From Bacillota bacterium (GTDB lineage Bacteria > Bacillota > Clostridia > Peptostreptococcales > Anaerovoracaceae): a stretch of DNA of 64,000 nucleotides. Positions 36,600-45,841 of the stretch are shown here, piece by piece. A model generated the notes under the pieces. That model saw nothing but the letters and a program-made list of their open reading frames with translations, did not search any database and had not been told where the DNA came from. The translations under genes and the position numbers were made by a program. Each line of letters begins with the position of its first letter. The stretch's first letter is position 1. Location: NCBI GenBank assembly GCA_017459895.1, contig JAFUCA010000006.1, forward strand, positions 1 through 64,000, in the 5' to 3' direction.

Positions 36600-37562
36600 C
36601 TATTTCCGCGCGCACTCCCCGGCCCGGCCCAGCAGGATCTCCAGCCCGTGGCGCAGGCTCGGAAGCACGAATTCCAGGCTTTCCCGGACCGCTTTCGGGC
36701 TTCCCGGCAGGTTGATGATCAGGGTCTGTCCCCGGATCCCGCTGGCCGCCCGCGAAAGCATGGCCCGCGGGGTCTTCGTCATGGAGTAGGCCCGGATCGC
36801 TTCGGCGATCCCCGGCGCCATCCGGTCGCACACGGCTTCGGTGGCCTCCGGCGTGACGTCTCTCGGCGCAAAACCTGTACCGCCGGTGGTGAAGATCACG
36901 TTGACCTGCCGCTGATCCGCCAGGCGGATCAGTTCCTTTTCGATGGTCTGCCGATCATCGGGAATCAGCACTTCTTCGATCACTTCGTAGCCATCCTCTG
37001 TGACCATCTGCCCGATCAGCGGGCCGCTTTCATCCACGCGCTCTCCCCGGGCCCCCTTGTCGGACAGGGTGATCCAGGCTGCGGTGAAGGGCCGGTCCTT
37101 GGCCGGCGGGATCTCGATGACTTCATCCCCCGGCCGGATCTCGCCGCCCCGCAGGACTTTGGCAAACACGCCTTCTCTGGGCATGATGCAGTCCCCCACC
37201 AGATGGTAGATGGCGCAGTGGGTGTGGCATTCCTTGCCGATCTGGGTCATCTCCAGCAGGACGCCGGAGTTCGCAGCATCCGCTTTCGTGCCGCCGATCC
37301 GGAACCGGGTCCCCACCGGCAGGTTCCGGAAATCGAACCCCTCGATGATCAGGTTCTCTCCGAAAGCGCCGAAGTCGACCTCCGCGCCCCTTGCCCGGAA
37401 CGCCTCGATCTTCTCCAGTCCCAGCAGGCTCACCTGGCGGTGCCAGTTTCCCGCATGGGCATCCCCTTCGATCCCGTGGTCCTCCCGCAGCACCGCCGAT
37501 TCCACCGGCACCTTCTGCGTTCCCTTTTTCTCACTGATACATATGGCAATCAGTTTTCCCAT
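36600..37562 (-). CDS. MOSC domain fused to MogA/MoaB-type domain
   Basis: 320 residues. N-terminal MOSC domain (1-150; DHGIEGDAHAGNWHRQVSLL, and CHTHCAIYHLVGDCIMPREG) and C-terminal MoaB/Mog domain (155-320; FTTGGTGFAPRDVTPEAT and LPGSPKAVRE). Mog activates molybdopterin with AMP before molybdate insertion; MOSC domains deliver or bind sulfur or cofactor. The fusion suggests one protein for late cofactor steps. The true start is ATG 37562; a longer frame reaching into array B is not supported. Sits between moaA and modA. Confidence 0.9.
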   Translation of the reverse strand: MGKLIAICISEKKGTQKVPVESAVLREDHGIEGDAHAGNWHRQVSLLGLEKIEAFRARGAEVDFGAFGENLIIEGFDFRNLPVGTRFRIGGTKADAANSGVLLEMTQIGKECHTHCAIYHLVGDCIMPREGVFAKVLRGGEIRPGDEVIEIPPAKDRPFTAAWITLSDKGARGERVDESGPLIGQMVTEDGYEVIEEVLIPDDRQTIEKELIRLADQRQVNVIFTTGGTGFAPRDVTPEATEAVCDRMAPGIAEAIRAYSMTKTPRAMLSRAASGIRGQTLIINLPGSPKAVRESLEFVLPSLRHGLEILLGRAGECARK

Positions 37563-37578
37563 GGTATTCTCCCTTCGA

Positions 37579-37846
37579 TTGTCACGCCACGCGCAGTTTC
37601 TGCCTCCGGCGTGACAAAACGTTTTCACGATTGTCACGAAACAATCATTTTTTACTGTCTGCGTGACAAAGACGTTCTCTTGATTCACCTGGTAAAACTC
37701 GTTTTGTCACGAACCGCTCTATTTTTGCTGTTTCCGTGACAATGGACGGAGTAAATTGTCACGCCACGCGCAGTTTCTGCCTCCGGCGTGACAAACGGTT
37801 TCCAAGATTGTCACGAAACGATCATTTTTTGTTGTCTGCGTGACAA
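37579..37846. repeat. Array B: five 39-bp modules, arm word TTGTCACG
   Basis: Modules start at 37579, 37631, 37704, 37756 and 37808, each 39 bp, with offsets 0, 52, 125, 177, 229, identical to array A. Modules 1 and 4 have identical 23-base centres, modules 2 and 5 differ by three bases in theirs, so the array also shows an internal duplication. In modules 1 and 4 the arms extend to TTGTCACGCC. The array lies in the transcribed gap between moaA and the MOSC-Mog gene. Confidence 0.88.
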
Positions 37847-37897
37847 TTTCGTTTGGCCGTCGGTTCTCGGCCTTCTTTTACAGACAGGAACTCTATC

Positions 37898-38899
37898 TCA
37901 TCCTCCGATCTGCATCATCGCCCGCCGGTCGACGCTGCCGCGGTCCTCGAACGTGTGTCCTGCCGGTTTCCGCTCGATGGCCTCCGCCAGCGCCCGCCGC
38001 AGCGCATCTTCCGATCCGTCTTCGAGGGCCGGTTTCATGCTGATGCTGTCCTCGTAGCAAAGGCAGGGCTTCACTTCGCCCTGGCTGGTCAGGCGGATCC
38101 GGTTGCAGCTCCCGCAAAAGCTGGCGTGCATGGCGCTGATCAGCCCGATGGAGCCGGCCGCGACACTCTCCACGGCTTTGGTTTCCATCGCCGCATCCCC
38201 GTCCAGTCGGTAATACACCGCCGGGCCGTTGCCGTGAACGCGCTCATCCCGCACCAGGTTCGGATACAGCTGCTCCAGCCTTTGCAGGACCGTCTCGTTG
38301 GAAATCCCCGTCTCCGGCCGGCCGAAGCCGATGGGCATAATCTCAATGAACCGCACATCGATCCCCCGTTCGAAGGCCAGCCGGGCGAAATCCGGCAGCT
38401 CGTCCTCGTTGAAATCCTGCTGCAGCAGGCAGTTGATCTTCGTAGGAATACCGCTCTGTATCGCGGCATCCAGGCCCCGCAGGGTCTCCTCCAGGCTTCC
38501 GCCGCCGGTGATCTTGCGGTAGCGGTCCTCCCGCAGGGAATCCAGGCTGATGTTGATTCCGTCGATGCCGGCCTGCCGCAGCGCTCCGATCTCCCGGGCC
38601 AGCAGCTGGCCGTTGGTGGTCATCGTCACCTGCTCCACGCCGGGGATTCCTTTCAGCTCCGCGCAAAGCCCCGTACAGCCTTTGCGCACCAGAGGCTCGC
38701 CGCCGGTCACTTTGAACTTGCGGATGCCCAGGGATACCGCCGCGCCGCAGATGCGCAGAATCTCCTCAAACGTCAGGATCTGCGACATGGACACCTTCTC
38801 GATCCCCTCCTGGGGCATGCAGTAGCGGCAGCGAAGATTGCACCGGTCCGTGATGGAGATCCGCATATAATCGATGTTTCTGCCCGACGAATCTAACAT
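37898..38899 (-). CDS. moaA: GTP 3',8-cyclase
   Basis: 333 residues; radical SAM enzyme that starts molybdopterin synthesis. N-terminal cluster motif CNLRCRYCMP (residues 20-29), GGEPLVRKG, and C-terminal second cluster CGSCNRIRLTSQGEVKPCL. Start ATG 38899 overlaps the upstream gene by seven bases. The family's C-terminal GG tail is present (MQIGG). Confidence 0.95.
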   Translation of the reverse strand: MLDSSGRNIDYMRISITDRCNLRCRYCMPQEGIEKVSMSQILTFEEILRICGAAVSLGIRKFKVTGGEPLVRKGCTGLCAELKGIPGVEQVTMTTNGQLLAREIGALRQAGIDGINISLDSLREDRYRKITGGGSLEETLRGLDAAIQSGIPTKINCLLQQDFNEDELPDFARLAFERGIDVRFIEIMPIGFGRPETGISNETVLQRLEQLYPNLVRDERVHGNGPAVYYRLDGDAAMETKAVESVAAGSIGLISAMHASFCGSCNRIRLTSQGEVKPCLCYEDSISMKPALEDGSEDALRRALAEAIERKPAGHTFEDRGSVDRRAMMQIGG

Positions 38900-39930
38900 T
38901 TTCCAAACCCGCAGTTCGGGAAGGTGCAGACCTCACAGTCCAGACACAGCCCGCCGCGCCCCATCTTGTCGAAATCAGCTTTTGTCAGGATCTCGCCGGC
39001 GATGATCCGCGGAAGGACGAGATCAAAGATCGTCCGCTTTGCGTACATCACGCAGCCGGGAAGACCCATCACCGGAATCTGCTGATCGCCGTAATACGCC
39101 AGCAGGAACATCGCCCCCGGCAGAACCGGCGCTCCGTAGGTCACCACGCTGCCGCACACGTTGCGAATGGCCGCCGGGGTCTTGTCATCCGGATCCACAC
39201 TCATGCCTCCCGTGCAGAGGATCATGTCCGCGCCTTCCTCCAGCAGCTTTCGGATCGCCGCCTCGATGTGCGCGTTATCGTCGTCGCTGTATTCGTGGCC
39301 GACCACCTCCGCGCCGAACTCCGTCACCTTATCGACGACCACCGGCGTGAACGTGTCCCTGATCCTGCCGAGGAACACCTCGTTTCCCGTCGTGACGATA
39401 CCGACCCTTTTCTTCTGCAAAGGCTGGACGCGCAGGATGGGGCTGCCGCCGCTCATCTGCTTCGCCTTCGCCTCGACTTCCTCCATCTTCTCTTTTTCGA
39501 TGACCAGCGGGATGATCCGGGTCCCGGCCAGCTTGTCACCCGCATGAACCACGAAATTGCCGTGCCGGGCAGCGATCATCATCTGGCCGAAGGAGTTGAC
39601 CATCTGCAGGGTCTGCTCATCGATCTTCAGGATGCCGTCGCAGGCAGCCCGCAGCTCGATCTTGCCTTCCTTCGCCTCGCCCCGGGTGATGTTCTCGCCC
39701 AGACAGATCCGGCAGAGCACCTCCGCCGCTTCATCCTCGTGCATCATGGTCTCATCGTTTTCCCAGACGTAGATATGGTCCTTGCCCACGCTGAGCAGCA
39801 CCGGAATGTCCTCCTCCCGGATCACGTGCCCTTTGCGGAACACCGGTCCCTTGCTGACGTCCTTGATGATCTGCGTGATGTCGTGGCAGAGAACCTGTCC
39901 CACGGCATCCACGGTCTTTATTTCTTTCAT
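38893..39930 (-). CDS. MoeA-like molybdopterin-binding protein with Cys-rich tail
   Basis: 345 residues. The central MoCF-binding domain (KKRVGIVTTGNEVFLG and ILCTGGMSVDPDD, with PGAMFLLAY) matches MoeA/MoaB folds, while the N-terminal portion has no normal MoeA domains. The C-terminus LCLDCEVCTFPNCGFGKC carries five cysteines in the last 17 residues, suggesting a metal or iron-sulfur site. Start ATG 39930 with AAAGG; an alternative lies eight codons upstream. First gene of the molybdenum operon. Confidence 0.82.
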   Translation of the reverse strand: MKEIKTVDAVGQVLCHDITQIIKDVSKGPVFRKGHVIREEDIPVLLSVGKDHIYVWENDETMMHEDEAAEVLCRICLGENITRGEAKEGKIELRAACDGILKIDEQTLQMVNSFGQMMIAARHGNFVVHAGDKLAGTRIIPLVIEKEKMEEVEAKAKQMSGGSPILRVQPLQKKRVGIVTTGNEVFLGRIRDTFTPVVVDKVTEFGAEVVGHEYSDDDNAHIEAAIRKLLEEGADMILCTGGMSVDPDDKTPAAIRNVCGSVVTYGAPVLPGAMFLLAYYGDQQIPVMGLPGCVMYAKRTIFDLVLPRIIAGEILTKADFDKMGRGGLCLDCEVCTFPNCGFGKC

Positions 39931-39966
39931 CTTATTCGACCTTTCTTTTTTCATGACTTACGCACT

Positions 39967-40035
39967 ATTATACATGAATCTGTGTCGAAAAAATGTTGTT
40001 GTAACAACATTTGATTTGTTTTTGTTCCAACAAAA
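39967..40035 (-). promoter_or_regulatory. Promoter and paired palindromes of the molybdenum operon
   Basis: A -10 TATAAT lies at 39967-39972 on the minus strand. Just upstream is a palindrome, arms AAATGTTGTT and AACAACATTT around GT (39991-40012), covering the likely -35, and a second one, TTTTGTT/AACAAAA around CC, at 40020-40035. Shared core TGTT-NN-AACA suggests two operator sites for one dimeric regulator, possibly molybdate-responsive. Confidence 0.65.
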
Positions 40036-40064
40036 GAGAATCGCCGATTTCTCGACGATTCTCT
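40035..40064 (-). terminator. Terminator of metG
   Basis: Arms AGAGAATCG and CGATTCTCT around a 12-base centre, followed on the minus strand by a T-rich TTTTGTT tail. It abuts the second palindrome of the next promoter. Confidence 0.7.
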
Positions 40065-40077
40065 GAATGCTTCGTTT

Positions 40078-42174
40078 TTATTCCACCGGATTGCCGTCGG
40101 CGGCGACGGTCTCGACGAACTCATAGCGCTCCTTGCCATCGACTTCGTTGTCCGCGTAGAGGATCATGCCCTTGGACTCCAGGCCCCGCAGCTTCCGGGG
40201 CTTCAGGTTGGCCACCACGACGACCTTCTGGCCCACGCAGTCCTCCGGCTTGTAGAAGTCCGCGACGCCGGAGATGATCTGCCGGATCTCGGTTCCCATC
40301 TTCACCTGGAAGACCAGCAGGCGGTCTGCCTTCGGATGCTTCTCCGCCTTCAGGATCGTGCCGACCCGCAGGTCCAGCTTGGCAAAGTCATCGTATTCGA
40401 TGGGATCCTTCAGCTCCAGCGGAATGCTCTCTGCTTCCGCCGCTGTTTCTGCTCCTGCAGCGACCTCAGCCGCCCCGGCTGCCGAAGCTTCCGCGGCCTT
40501 GGCATCCTTCTCCTTGGCCCGGGCCGCGCTTCCCTTCACGTGCACATCCGCAGCCTTTGCGCCCAGCTCGTACAGCGTATCCAGCTCCTTGTCGATGTCC
40601 AGCCTTTGGAAGATCGCCGCGCCCTTCTTGACCTGCTCACCGTTCATCATCTCAAATTCAAAGGCGTCCTCCCAGGCGACCTCCGCGTACCACAGCCCCA
40701 GCTGCTTGCGGATCGCGTCGGACGTCGTGTGCATGAAGGGGTGGATCAGCACGGAAATGATCCGGATGGCCTCCGCCAGGTTGTGCAGCACGTTGTCCAG
40801 ACGGGCCTTCTTCGTCTCGTCCTTGGCCAGCGCCCAGGGCATGGTCTCGTCGATGTATTTGTTCGCCCGGCGCACCAGGATCCAGATCTCCTCGAGGGCC
40901 ATGTTGAACTTGAACTCGTCCATCTGAGCCTCGACCTTCGGGGCCGCGCCCAGAGCGGTCTCCCGCAGCTGCGCATCGTAATCCGCGCCGGCCGCTTCGA
41001 TCTCCTCCGCCGTCATCCGGCCCGCCTCCGTCAGCTCCGGAACGAAGCCGCCGTTGTACTTCTCGATCATGGCGACGGTCCGGGACACCAGGTTGCCCAG
41101 GTCGTTGGCCAGGTCGTAATTCAGCCGCTTCAGCATGACCTCATTGGTGAACATGCCGTCCTGGCCGAAGGTGTACTCCCGCAGCAGGAAGTACTTCAGG
41201 GCGTCGATGCCGTAGCGGTCGATCAGGACCACCGGATCGATGACATCCTGTCCCTTGGCCGCCTTGGACTTGGAGACCTTCTCGCCTCCCAGCAGCAGCC
41301 AGCCGTGGCCCCGCACCTGTTTCGGCAGCGGCAGATCCGCGCTCATCAGCATCGCCGGCCAGATGATGGAATGGAACCGGACGATCTCCTTGCCCACCAG
41401 GTGGACGTCCGCCGGCCAGTATTTGTCGTACTTCTCCGGCTCGTCCGGCCAGCCCAGGGCCGTGATGTAGTTCGAAAGCGCGTCCAGCCAGACGTAGATG
41501 ACGTGCTTCTCGTCGATGGGCACCGGAATGCCCCAGTCAAACGAAGACCGGGAAATGCAAAGGTCTTCCATGCCCTGTTCGATGAAGGCGATCATCTCAT
41601 TGCGGCGGGATTCCGGCTCCAGAAACTCCGGTGTATTGTGGAAAATATCCAGCAGCTTGTCGGCGTATTTGCTGATCTTGAAAAAGTAGGCCTCCTCCTT
41701 CGCCTTGCTGACCTCGCGGCCGCAGTCCGGGCAGTATTTGCCGTCCACCAGCTGGTTCTGGGTCCAGAAGGATTCGCAGGGCGTGCAGTACCAGCCTTCG
41801 TATTCGCCTTTATAGATATCGCCCTTCTCATACATCTTCATGAACAGCTGCTGCACCCGTTTGATGTGCCGCGGCTCCGTGGTCCGGATGAAATCGTCGT
41901 AGGAGATCTCCATGGTCTTCCACAGGTCTTTGATCCCCGCCACAACCTCATCGACATACGCCTGCGGGCTGACTCCCTTGGCGTCGGCCAGGGTCTGGAT
42001 CTTCTGTCCGTGCTCGTCGGTTCCGGTCAGGAACATGACGTCGTAGCCCTGCAGCCGCTTAAAGCGCGCCATCGCGTCGGCCATCACCGTGCAGTAGGTG
42101 TGTCCGATGTGCAGGTTCGAACTGGGATAGTAGATCGGTGTTGAGATGTAATAGGTTCCTTTGTCTTTTGCCAT
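40078..42174 (-). CDS. metG: Methionyl-tRNA synthetase
   Basis: 698 residues. Class I signature [16 protein letters not shown] loop (KMSKS variant), zinc knuckle CTPCESF...YCPDC, and a C-terminal EMAP/Trbp111-type tRNA-binding domain ([21 protein letters not shown]). An Ala/Glu/Lys-rich linker of about 35 residues joins the body to the C-terminal domain, longer and lower in complexity than usual. Independent of the cofactor operon that follows on the other side. Confidence 0.95.
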   Translation of the reverse strand: MAKDKGTYYISTPIYYPSSNLHIGHTYCTVMADAMARFKRLQGYDVMFLTGTDEHGQKIQTLADAKGVSPQAYVDEVVAGIKDLWKTMEISYDDFIRTTEPRHIKRVQQLFMKMYEKGDIYKGEYEGWYCTPCESFWTQNQLVDGKYCPDCGREVSKAKEEAYFFKISKYADKLLDIFHNTPEFLEPESRRNEMIAFIEQGMEDLCISRSSFDWGIPVPIDEKHVIYVWLDALSNYITALGWPDEPEKYDKYWPADVHLVGKEIVRFHSIIWPAMLMSADLPLPKQVRGHGWLLLGGEKVSKSKAAKGQDVIDPVVLIDRYGIDALKYFLLREYTFGQDGMFTNEVMLKRLNYDLANDLGNLVSRTVAMIEKYNGGFVPELTEAGRMTAEEIEAAGADYDAQLRETALGAAPKVEAQMDEFKFNMALEEIWILVRRANKYIDETMPWALAKDETKKARLDNVLHNLAEAIRIISVLIHPFMHTTSDAIRKQLGLWYAEVAWEDAFEFEMMNGEQVKKGAAIFQRLDIDKELDTLYELGAKAADVHVKGSAARAKEKDAKAAEASAAGAAEVAAGAETAAEAESIPLELKDPIEYDDFAKLDLRVGTILKAEKHPKADRLLVFQVKMGTEIRQIISGVADFYKPEDCVGQKVVVVANLKPRKLRGLESKGMILYADNEVDGKERYEFVETVAADGNPVE

Positions 42175-42208
42175 TTGCTTCTTCCTCCAAAAGGCTGGTC
42201 CGGCCTTT

Positions 42209-43123
42209 TTACAGATATATATTTGGTTCTTTTCGCTCCGGATACCCCAGCTCCAGCTCAGTCTTGTGGTACAGGTATCCCTCGTCGTCGAAATACAGCG
42301 CGCCCTCCGGGCACTTCTTCTCGCAGCCGCAGCACTTGATGCAGATGCCGTCCACCACCCCCGGCGCTTCCGGTTTGATGGACCCCATGGGGCAGGCCTC
42401 CACGCAGATGCCGCACTTCGTGCACTTCGCCGCGTCCAGCTTCGGCTTCACCTTCAGGATGTTGATGTGGTTTCCCTGCCGGTCCCGGGGCCTGTAGTAG
42501 GGGCGGATGGGCTCCTCCCCATCCACTTCGACGGGCTCATGCAAAGGCTGGCCCTGCCCGGATCCGCCGTCCTGCCCGGCTGCTTCTGCTGCCAGGCCCT
42601 CGATCTTCGCTGCGGCAGCCTTTGCAAAATCCGCCGCGATCCGAAGATCCTGCCCGTCCGGCCGTCCGGCCGCCAGCACCCGGGAGAAGGAATGCTCCCC
42701 GATGAAAGCCGCTGCCGCCACGGTTCGAAATCCCTGCGCCTCGAGGATGTCCCGCAGCTCGATAAGGGCGTCGTCAAAATTCCGGTTGCCGTAGAGCACC
42801 ACCGGGATCGCCATCGCCCCGCCGCCTTCCAGCGTGTTCAGAAAGGGCAGCAGCACGTTGGGCACCCGGCCGGCGATGACCGGCACGCCGAAGGTGACGA
42901 TGTCCTGCGGCTCAAAACGGTAGACCTGCTCCCTTGCCGCCGGCGGCGTGAAATTGATGTCCGGCGCCTTGGCAAAGCTGCAGGCAGCTGCCTCCGGATC
43001 CTCAGCCCGGCTGCCGGCCCGGGCGAGCCCCTCCGCGACCGTTGTTACGATCTTCTCGGTGGTTCCCGTCCCGCTGAAGTACATTCCCCGGACGCGAAAC
43101 AGCGGCAGTTCTATTTGTCCCAT
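42209..43123 (-). CDS. EFR1-type flavodoxin-ferredoxin protein
   Basis: 304 residues: N-terminal flavodoxin-like domain ([13 protein letters not shown] phosphate loop at 14-26, [12 protein letters not shown]) and C-terminal double 4Fe-4S domain ([29 protein letters not shown]). It should carry low-potential electrons in the cytosol. A low-complexity insert between the domains ([17 protein letters not shown]) holds two copies of the dispersed word, in opposite orientations (42541, 42616). The start overlaps the kinase-like gene by 13 bases. Confidence 0.9.
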   Translation of the reverse strand: MGQIELPLFRVRGMYFSGTGTTEKIVTTVAEGLARAGSRAEDPEAAACSFAKAPDINFTPPAAREQVYRFEPQDIVTFGVPVIAGRVPNVLLPFLNTLEGGGAMAIPVVLYGNRNFDDALIELRDILEAQGFRTVAAAAFIGEHSFSRVLAAGRPDGQDLRIAADFAKAAAAKIEGLAAEAAGQDGGSGQGQPLHEPVEVDGEEPIRPYYRPRDRQGNHINILKVKPKLDAAKCTKCGICVEACPMGSIKPEAPGVVDGICIKCCGCEKKCPEGALYFDDEGYLYHKTELELGYPERKEPNIYL

Positions 43124-43758
43124 ATGGTGGTGCCTCTGCGAATCTGCCGGTTCGTATATTCAATGATGATGTCGACGATGTCCTCGATCTCCAGATAACC
43201 GCTGTCCAGCGAGAAATGATAGTTGACCGGCTCGCCCCACTTGCGCCCGGTGTGGTAGGCGTAGTAGTTCGCTCTGGCCTTGTCCGTGTCCTTCATCATC
43301 TTGCGGACGTTCTCCTCGGGCACGCCGTATTCCTCAACCGCCCGCTTGATCTTGTCTGCCTCCTCCGCATAGATGAACACGTTGGTCGCGTAGGGCAGAT
43401 CCCTCAGGATATAGTCCGCGCAGCGTCCGACGATGACACAGGAGCCTTCCTCCTCCGCCAGCTTGCGGATCGTGTCGAACTGCGCCAGGAAAAACCGCTC
43501 GTTCAGGGACAGGCTCTCCGGGCCGGCCTCTCCGGTTCCCATGGCCGATGCCAGGCTGTACAGAAAACTGTTCTTCGCCCGCTTCTCAGCGCCTTCGATC
43601 ATTTCCCTGCTGAAGCCGGATTCCTCCGCGATCCGATCCAGCAGCTCCTTGTCGTAATAAGGAACGCCCAGCTTTTCGGCCAGTCTGCGGCCGATCAGTC
43701 TGCCGCCGCTGCCGAACTCACGGCTGATGGTGATGACTCTCTTCTTCTCGTCGCTCAT
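43111..43758 (-). CDS. Cytidylate kinase-like protein
   Basis: 215 residues, starting MSDEKKRVITISREFGSGG at 43758 (site AGGAGG). The P-loop-like ISREFGSGG and the ligand-binding region GRCADYIL and KRAVEEYGV are those of the cytidylate-kinase-like family (PF13189), found mostly in anaerobes. The true substrate is not known. Co-transcribed with the EFR1 gene. Confidence 0.88.
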   Translation of the reverse strand: MSDEKKRVITISREFGSGGRLIGRRLAEKLGVPYYDKELLDRIAEESGFSREMIEGAEKRAKNSFLYSLASAMGTGEAGPESLSLNERFFLAQFDTIRKLAEEEGSCVIVGRCADYILRDLPYATNVFIYAEEADKIKRAVEEYGVPEENVRKMMKDTDKARANYYAYHTGRKWGEPVNYHFSLDSGYLEIEDIVDIIIEYTNRQIRRGTTIWDK

Positions 43759-43860
43759 GTTTTCCTCCTGTATTTCCTGCGGCTCGCGCCGCGTATGGTC
43801 CAATCTTTATTATACTGCGTCTGCCCCGGTTTGAAAAGGGGCAAGGGGTGATGGTGCTGA

Positions 43861-43919
43861 ATAACCGGGGTTCCTTATTTCATGTGGTGTTTGCCAGCTT
43901 TTTAAGGAATTCCGGTTAT
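43861..43919. repeat. Single inverted-repeat module of the ATTCCTTA family
   Basis: Core TTCCTTA and TAAGGAA spaced as in the 43-bp modules at 5470-5668, with arms lengthened by ATAACCGG and CCGGTTAT into a 59-bp inverted repeat. It lies between the CobC-like stop and the kinase-like gene start. Confidence 0.75.
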
Positions 43920-43924
43920 TGCCG

Positions 43925-44545
43925 TCAGAACTCCTCGTGTCTGCAGATCCCATCGTCCTCCAGCAGCAGCAGGTAGCCGTGGCCGGGATTCGGAAGCCAG
44001 CCGTACATGTTGTCGTGCACCCCCGGCCAGATGTAGTTCATAATGGAAGAGATCGTCCCGCCGTGGCAGATCACGATGCTCCTGGCATCCTGCTCGTGGT
44101 GGCGCAGTTCCAGGCTGCGGATGCTGTGCCGGGCCCGGACCTCTTTGAATCCGCGGATGACCCGCTCACTGAACTCCCGGATGCTCTCCCCGTTCGGCGG
44201 CGCCTTCGTGTCGTTGGTAGCCGTGATCCAGTCCCGGTATTCTTCGTATTCCATCAGCTCTTCATAGCATTTCATCTCGAAGTCCCCGAAGTTGATCTCC
44301 CGCAGGTCTTCGATGATCTCATGGGGCTGCTCTCCATAGATCAGCTCCAGCGTTTGCAGGGTGCGCCCCAGTCCCGTCGTAAAAAACTGCGCACCGGTTC
44401 CGTCGGGGTAGACGCCTTCGTCTCTGAGCCGCTTCAGCTCATCGATCCCTTTCTGCGCCAGTGGAACATCGGTGGCTCCGTAGTAAAGCCGCCGCACATT
44501 GCCTGTCGTGATGCCGTGTCTGATCAATGCGATCTGTGATTTCAT
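43925..44545 (-). CDS. Histidine phosphatase, probable alpha-ribazole-5'-phosphate phosphatase
   Basis: 206 residues with the RHG catalytic motif (LIRHGITTGN, residues 7-16), TGLGRTLQTLELI and the second histidine in VICHGGTIS. Because it lies with cobU, cobS and cobT, a CobC role (dephosphorylating alpha-ribazole phosphate or adenosylcobalamin phosphate) is the best guess; sequence alone cannot separate it from other histidine phosphatases. Confidence 0.78.
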   Translation of the reverse strand: MKSQIALIRHGITTGNVRRLYYGATDVPLAQKGIDELKRLRDEGVYPDGTGAQFFTTGLGRTLQTLELIYGEQPHEIIEDLREINFGDFEMKCYEELMEYEEYRDWITATNDTKAPPNGESIREFSERVIRGFKEVRARHSIRSLELRHHEQDARSIVICHGGTISSIMNYIWPGVHDNMYGWLPNPGHGYLLLLEDDGICRHEEF

Positions 44546-44577
44546 CTCGCTTATTACTCCTGTCTGCTCCTGTCCGT

Positions 44578-44919
44578 TTATTTGATTCGCTTGCCGATGC
44601 CGCAGAACACCCGCCAGACTTCCTCCGCCTCCGATGCCAGATACAGCATCAGCCGCCCGTTCATTTCCCGGTACGCCCGAGTGCGCGCGTCCATGGGCAC
44701 GATGCCCTGGGAAACGTCGCGTATGATCAGGATCTTGTCCTGCCAGTCGGCCTTCCTCCGGCGCATCTCATCGGCGGCCTCCCGCCGGTCCTCCGGCTCC
44801 TCCGCGCAGCAGTCCCAGACGAACTGCTCCAGGCCGGAGACGATCGGTGCGTCTTCTCCGAATTGTTTTCGCGCAAAATCTGTCTTACCCTGGTATGCCC
44901 CTCCGAAAATCAGGATCAT
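44578..44919 (-). CDS. CobU-like nucleotide-binding protein, short
   Basis: 113 residues from ATG 44919 (site AGGAGG). P-loop GGAYQGKTDFA and the end SQGIVPMDARTRAYREMNGR, LMLYLASEAEEVWRVFCGI, match the first and last parts of CobU-type kinases. It is much shorter than CobU (170-180) and a fuller homologue is at 45838, so it may be a second specialised kinase or partner. Confidence 0.75.
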   Translation of the reverse strand: MILIFGGAYQGKTDFARKQFGEDAPIVSGLEQFVWDCCAEEPEDRREAADEMRRRKADWQDKILIIRDVSQGIVPMDARTRAYREMNGRLMLYLASEAEEVWRVFCGIGKRIK

Positions 44920-44971
44920 GTCCTTCCTCCTATGTGTTCTCCCGGCTGCTGCCGCCGCTGCCGTCCGGCCC

Positions 44972-45841
44972 TCAGCCAAGCAGCAGCGCCCCGGCCAGCA
45001 TCCCGGCCATCTCGCCGCTGGTGATTATGTGCCCCGAGATATCTCCGTTCATTCCGCCGAGGGACCTGCGGTCCAGAGCGCCGATAATCACCCCGGTCAA
45101 CGCGCAGACGGCGGCGGAGGCGAGCATTATGATTGCCGGCGCCTCGCGAAAGGCCTGGCCCATCAGCGCCGCCCCCTGCAGCCCGATGAATCCGCCGGCA
45201 GAATCCGAGGCCGGGATCGCCAGCACCGGAAGCTGCAGGCTTACCAGCACGCATCCTGCCAGCACCGCCGCTGTGATGATCACCGCCGGAGCAACCTTCC
45301 GGGCAGCTCTGCCGGTTCCAAAATCCGTGGTCACATACTGACTCGTTTCCATCGGCCGGCAGCTCAGAACGGTCACTGCGCTGACACAGCGGGATGTGGT
45401 TGCCACGGCAACAAATGTCAGTGTCCCCCAAGCCCAGCTGCCGGACATGGCTGCGGCGGAAGCGGCGAAAATGAGAAGCATCAGCGCCATGCTGACCGCC
45501 GCAAAAGACCCCGTGTGGGGGTCCTTGAGGATCCTCCTTCGCACCTCCAGCTTCGGATGCCGCGGCATCACTGCGTCGCATACGTCCATGAATCCATCCA
45601 GATGAATGAATCCGGTCATGACAAAATAGCCGGCGGTCACGACCGCGCCCGCCAGAACCGCCGGTGCGCCCAGCATGCTGACCGCAGCCCAGACCAGGCC
45701 GGTGATCAGCGCCAGCCCGGTCCCGACCAGCGGCAGCATCGCCACCATCGCCTCCCGGTCATCGTCGTTCCATTGTTTATACGGGCAGGGGATCCAGCAA
45801 AAGCATCCCCATGCCATCAGAAAGCCTCTCAGATATTTCAT
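44972..45841 (-). CDS. cobS: Adenosylcobinamide-GDP ribazoletransferase (cobalamin synthase)
   Basis: 289 residues, polytopic membrane enzyme. The signature GFIHLDGFMDVCDAVM and RRILKDPHTGSFAAVS holds the metal/phosphate acidic residues. It joins GDP-cobinamide and alpha-ribazole phosphate. The ATG overlaps the end of cobU by four bases. Confidence 0.93.
   Translation of the reverse strand: MKYLRGFLMAWGCFCWIPCPYKQWNDDDREAMVAMLPLVGTGLALITGLVWAAVSMLGAPAVLAGAVVTAGYFVMTGFIHLDGFMDVCDAVMPRHPKLEVRRRILKDPHTGSFAAVSMALMLLIFAASAAAMSGSWAWGTLTFVAVATTSRCVSAVTVLSCRPMETSQYVTTDFGTGRAARKVAPAVIITAAVLAGCVLVSLQLPVLAIPASDSAGGFIGLQGAALMGQAFREAPAIIMLASAAVCALTGVIIGALDRRSLGGMNGDISGHIITSGEMAGMLAGALLLG

Noticed and set aside
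40336-42144. Long plus-strand frame opposite metG
   Set aside because: Antisense shadow of a clearly conserved enzyme.
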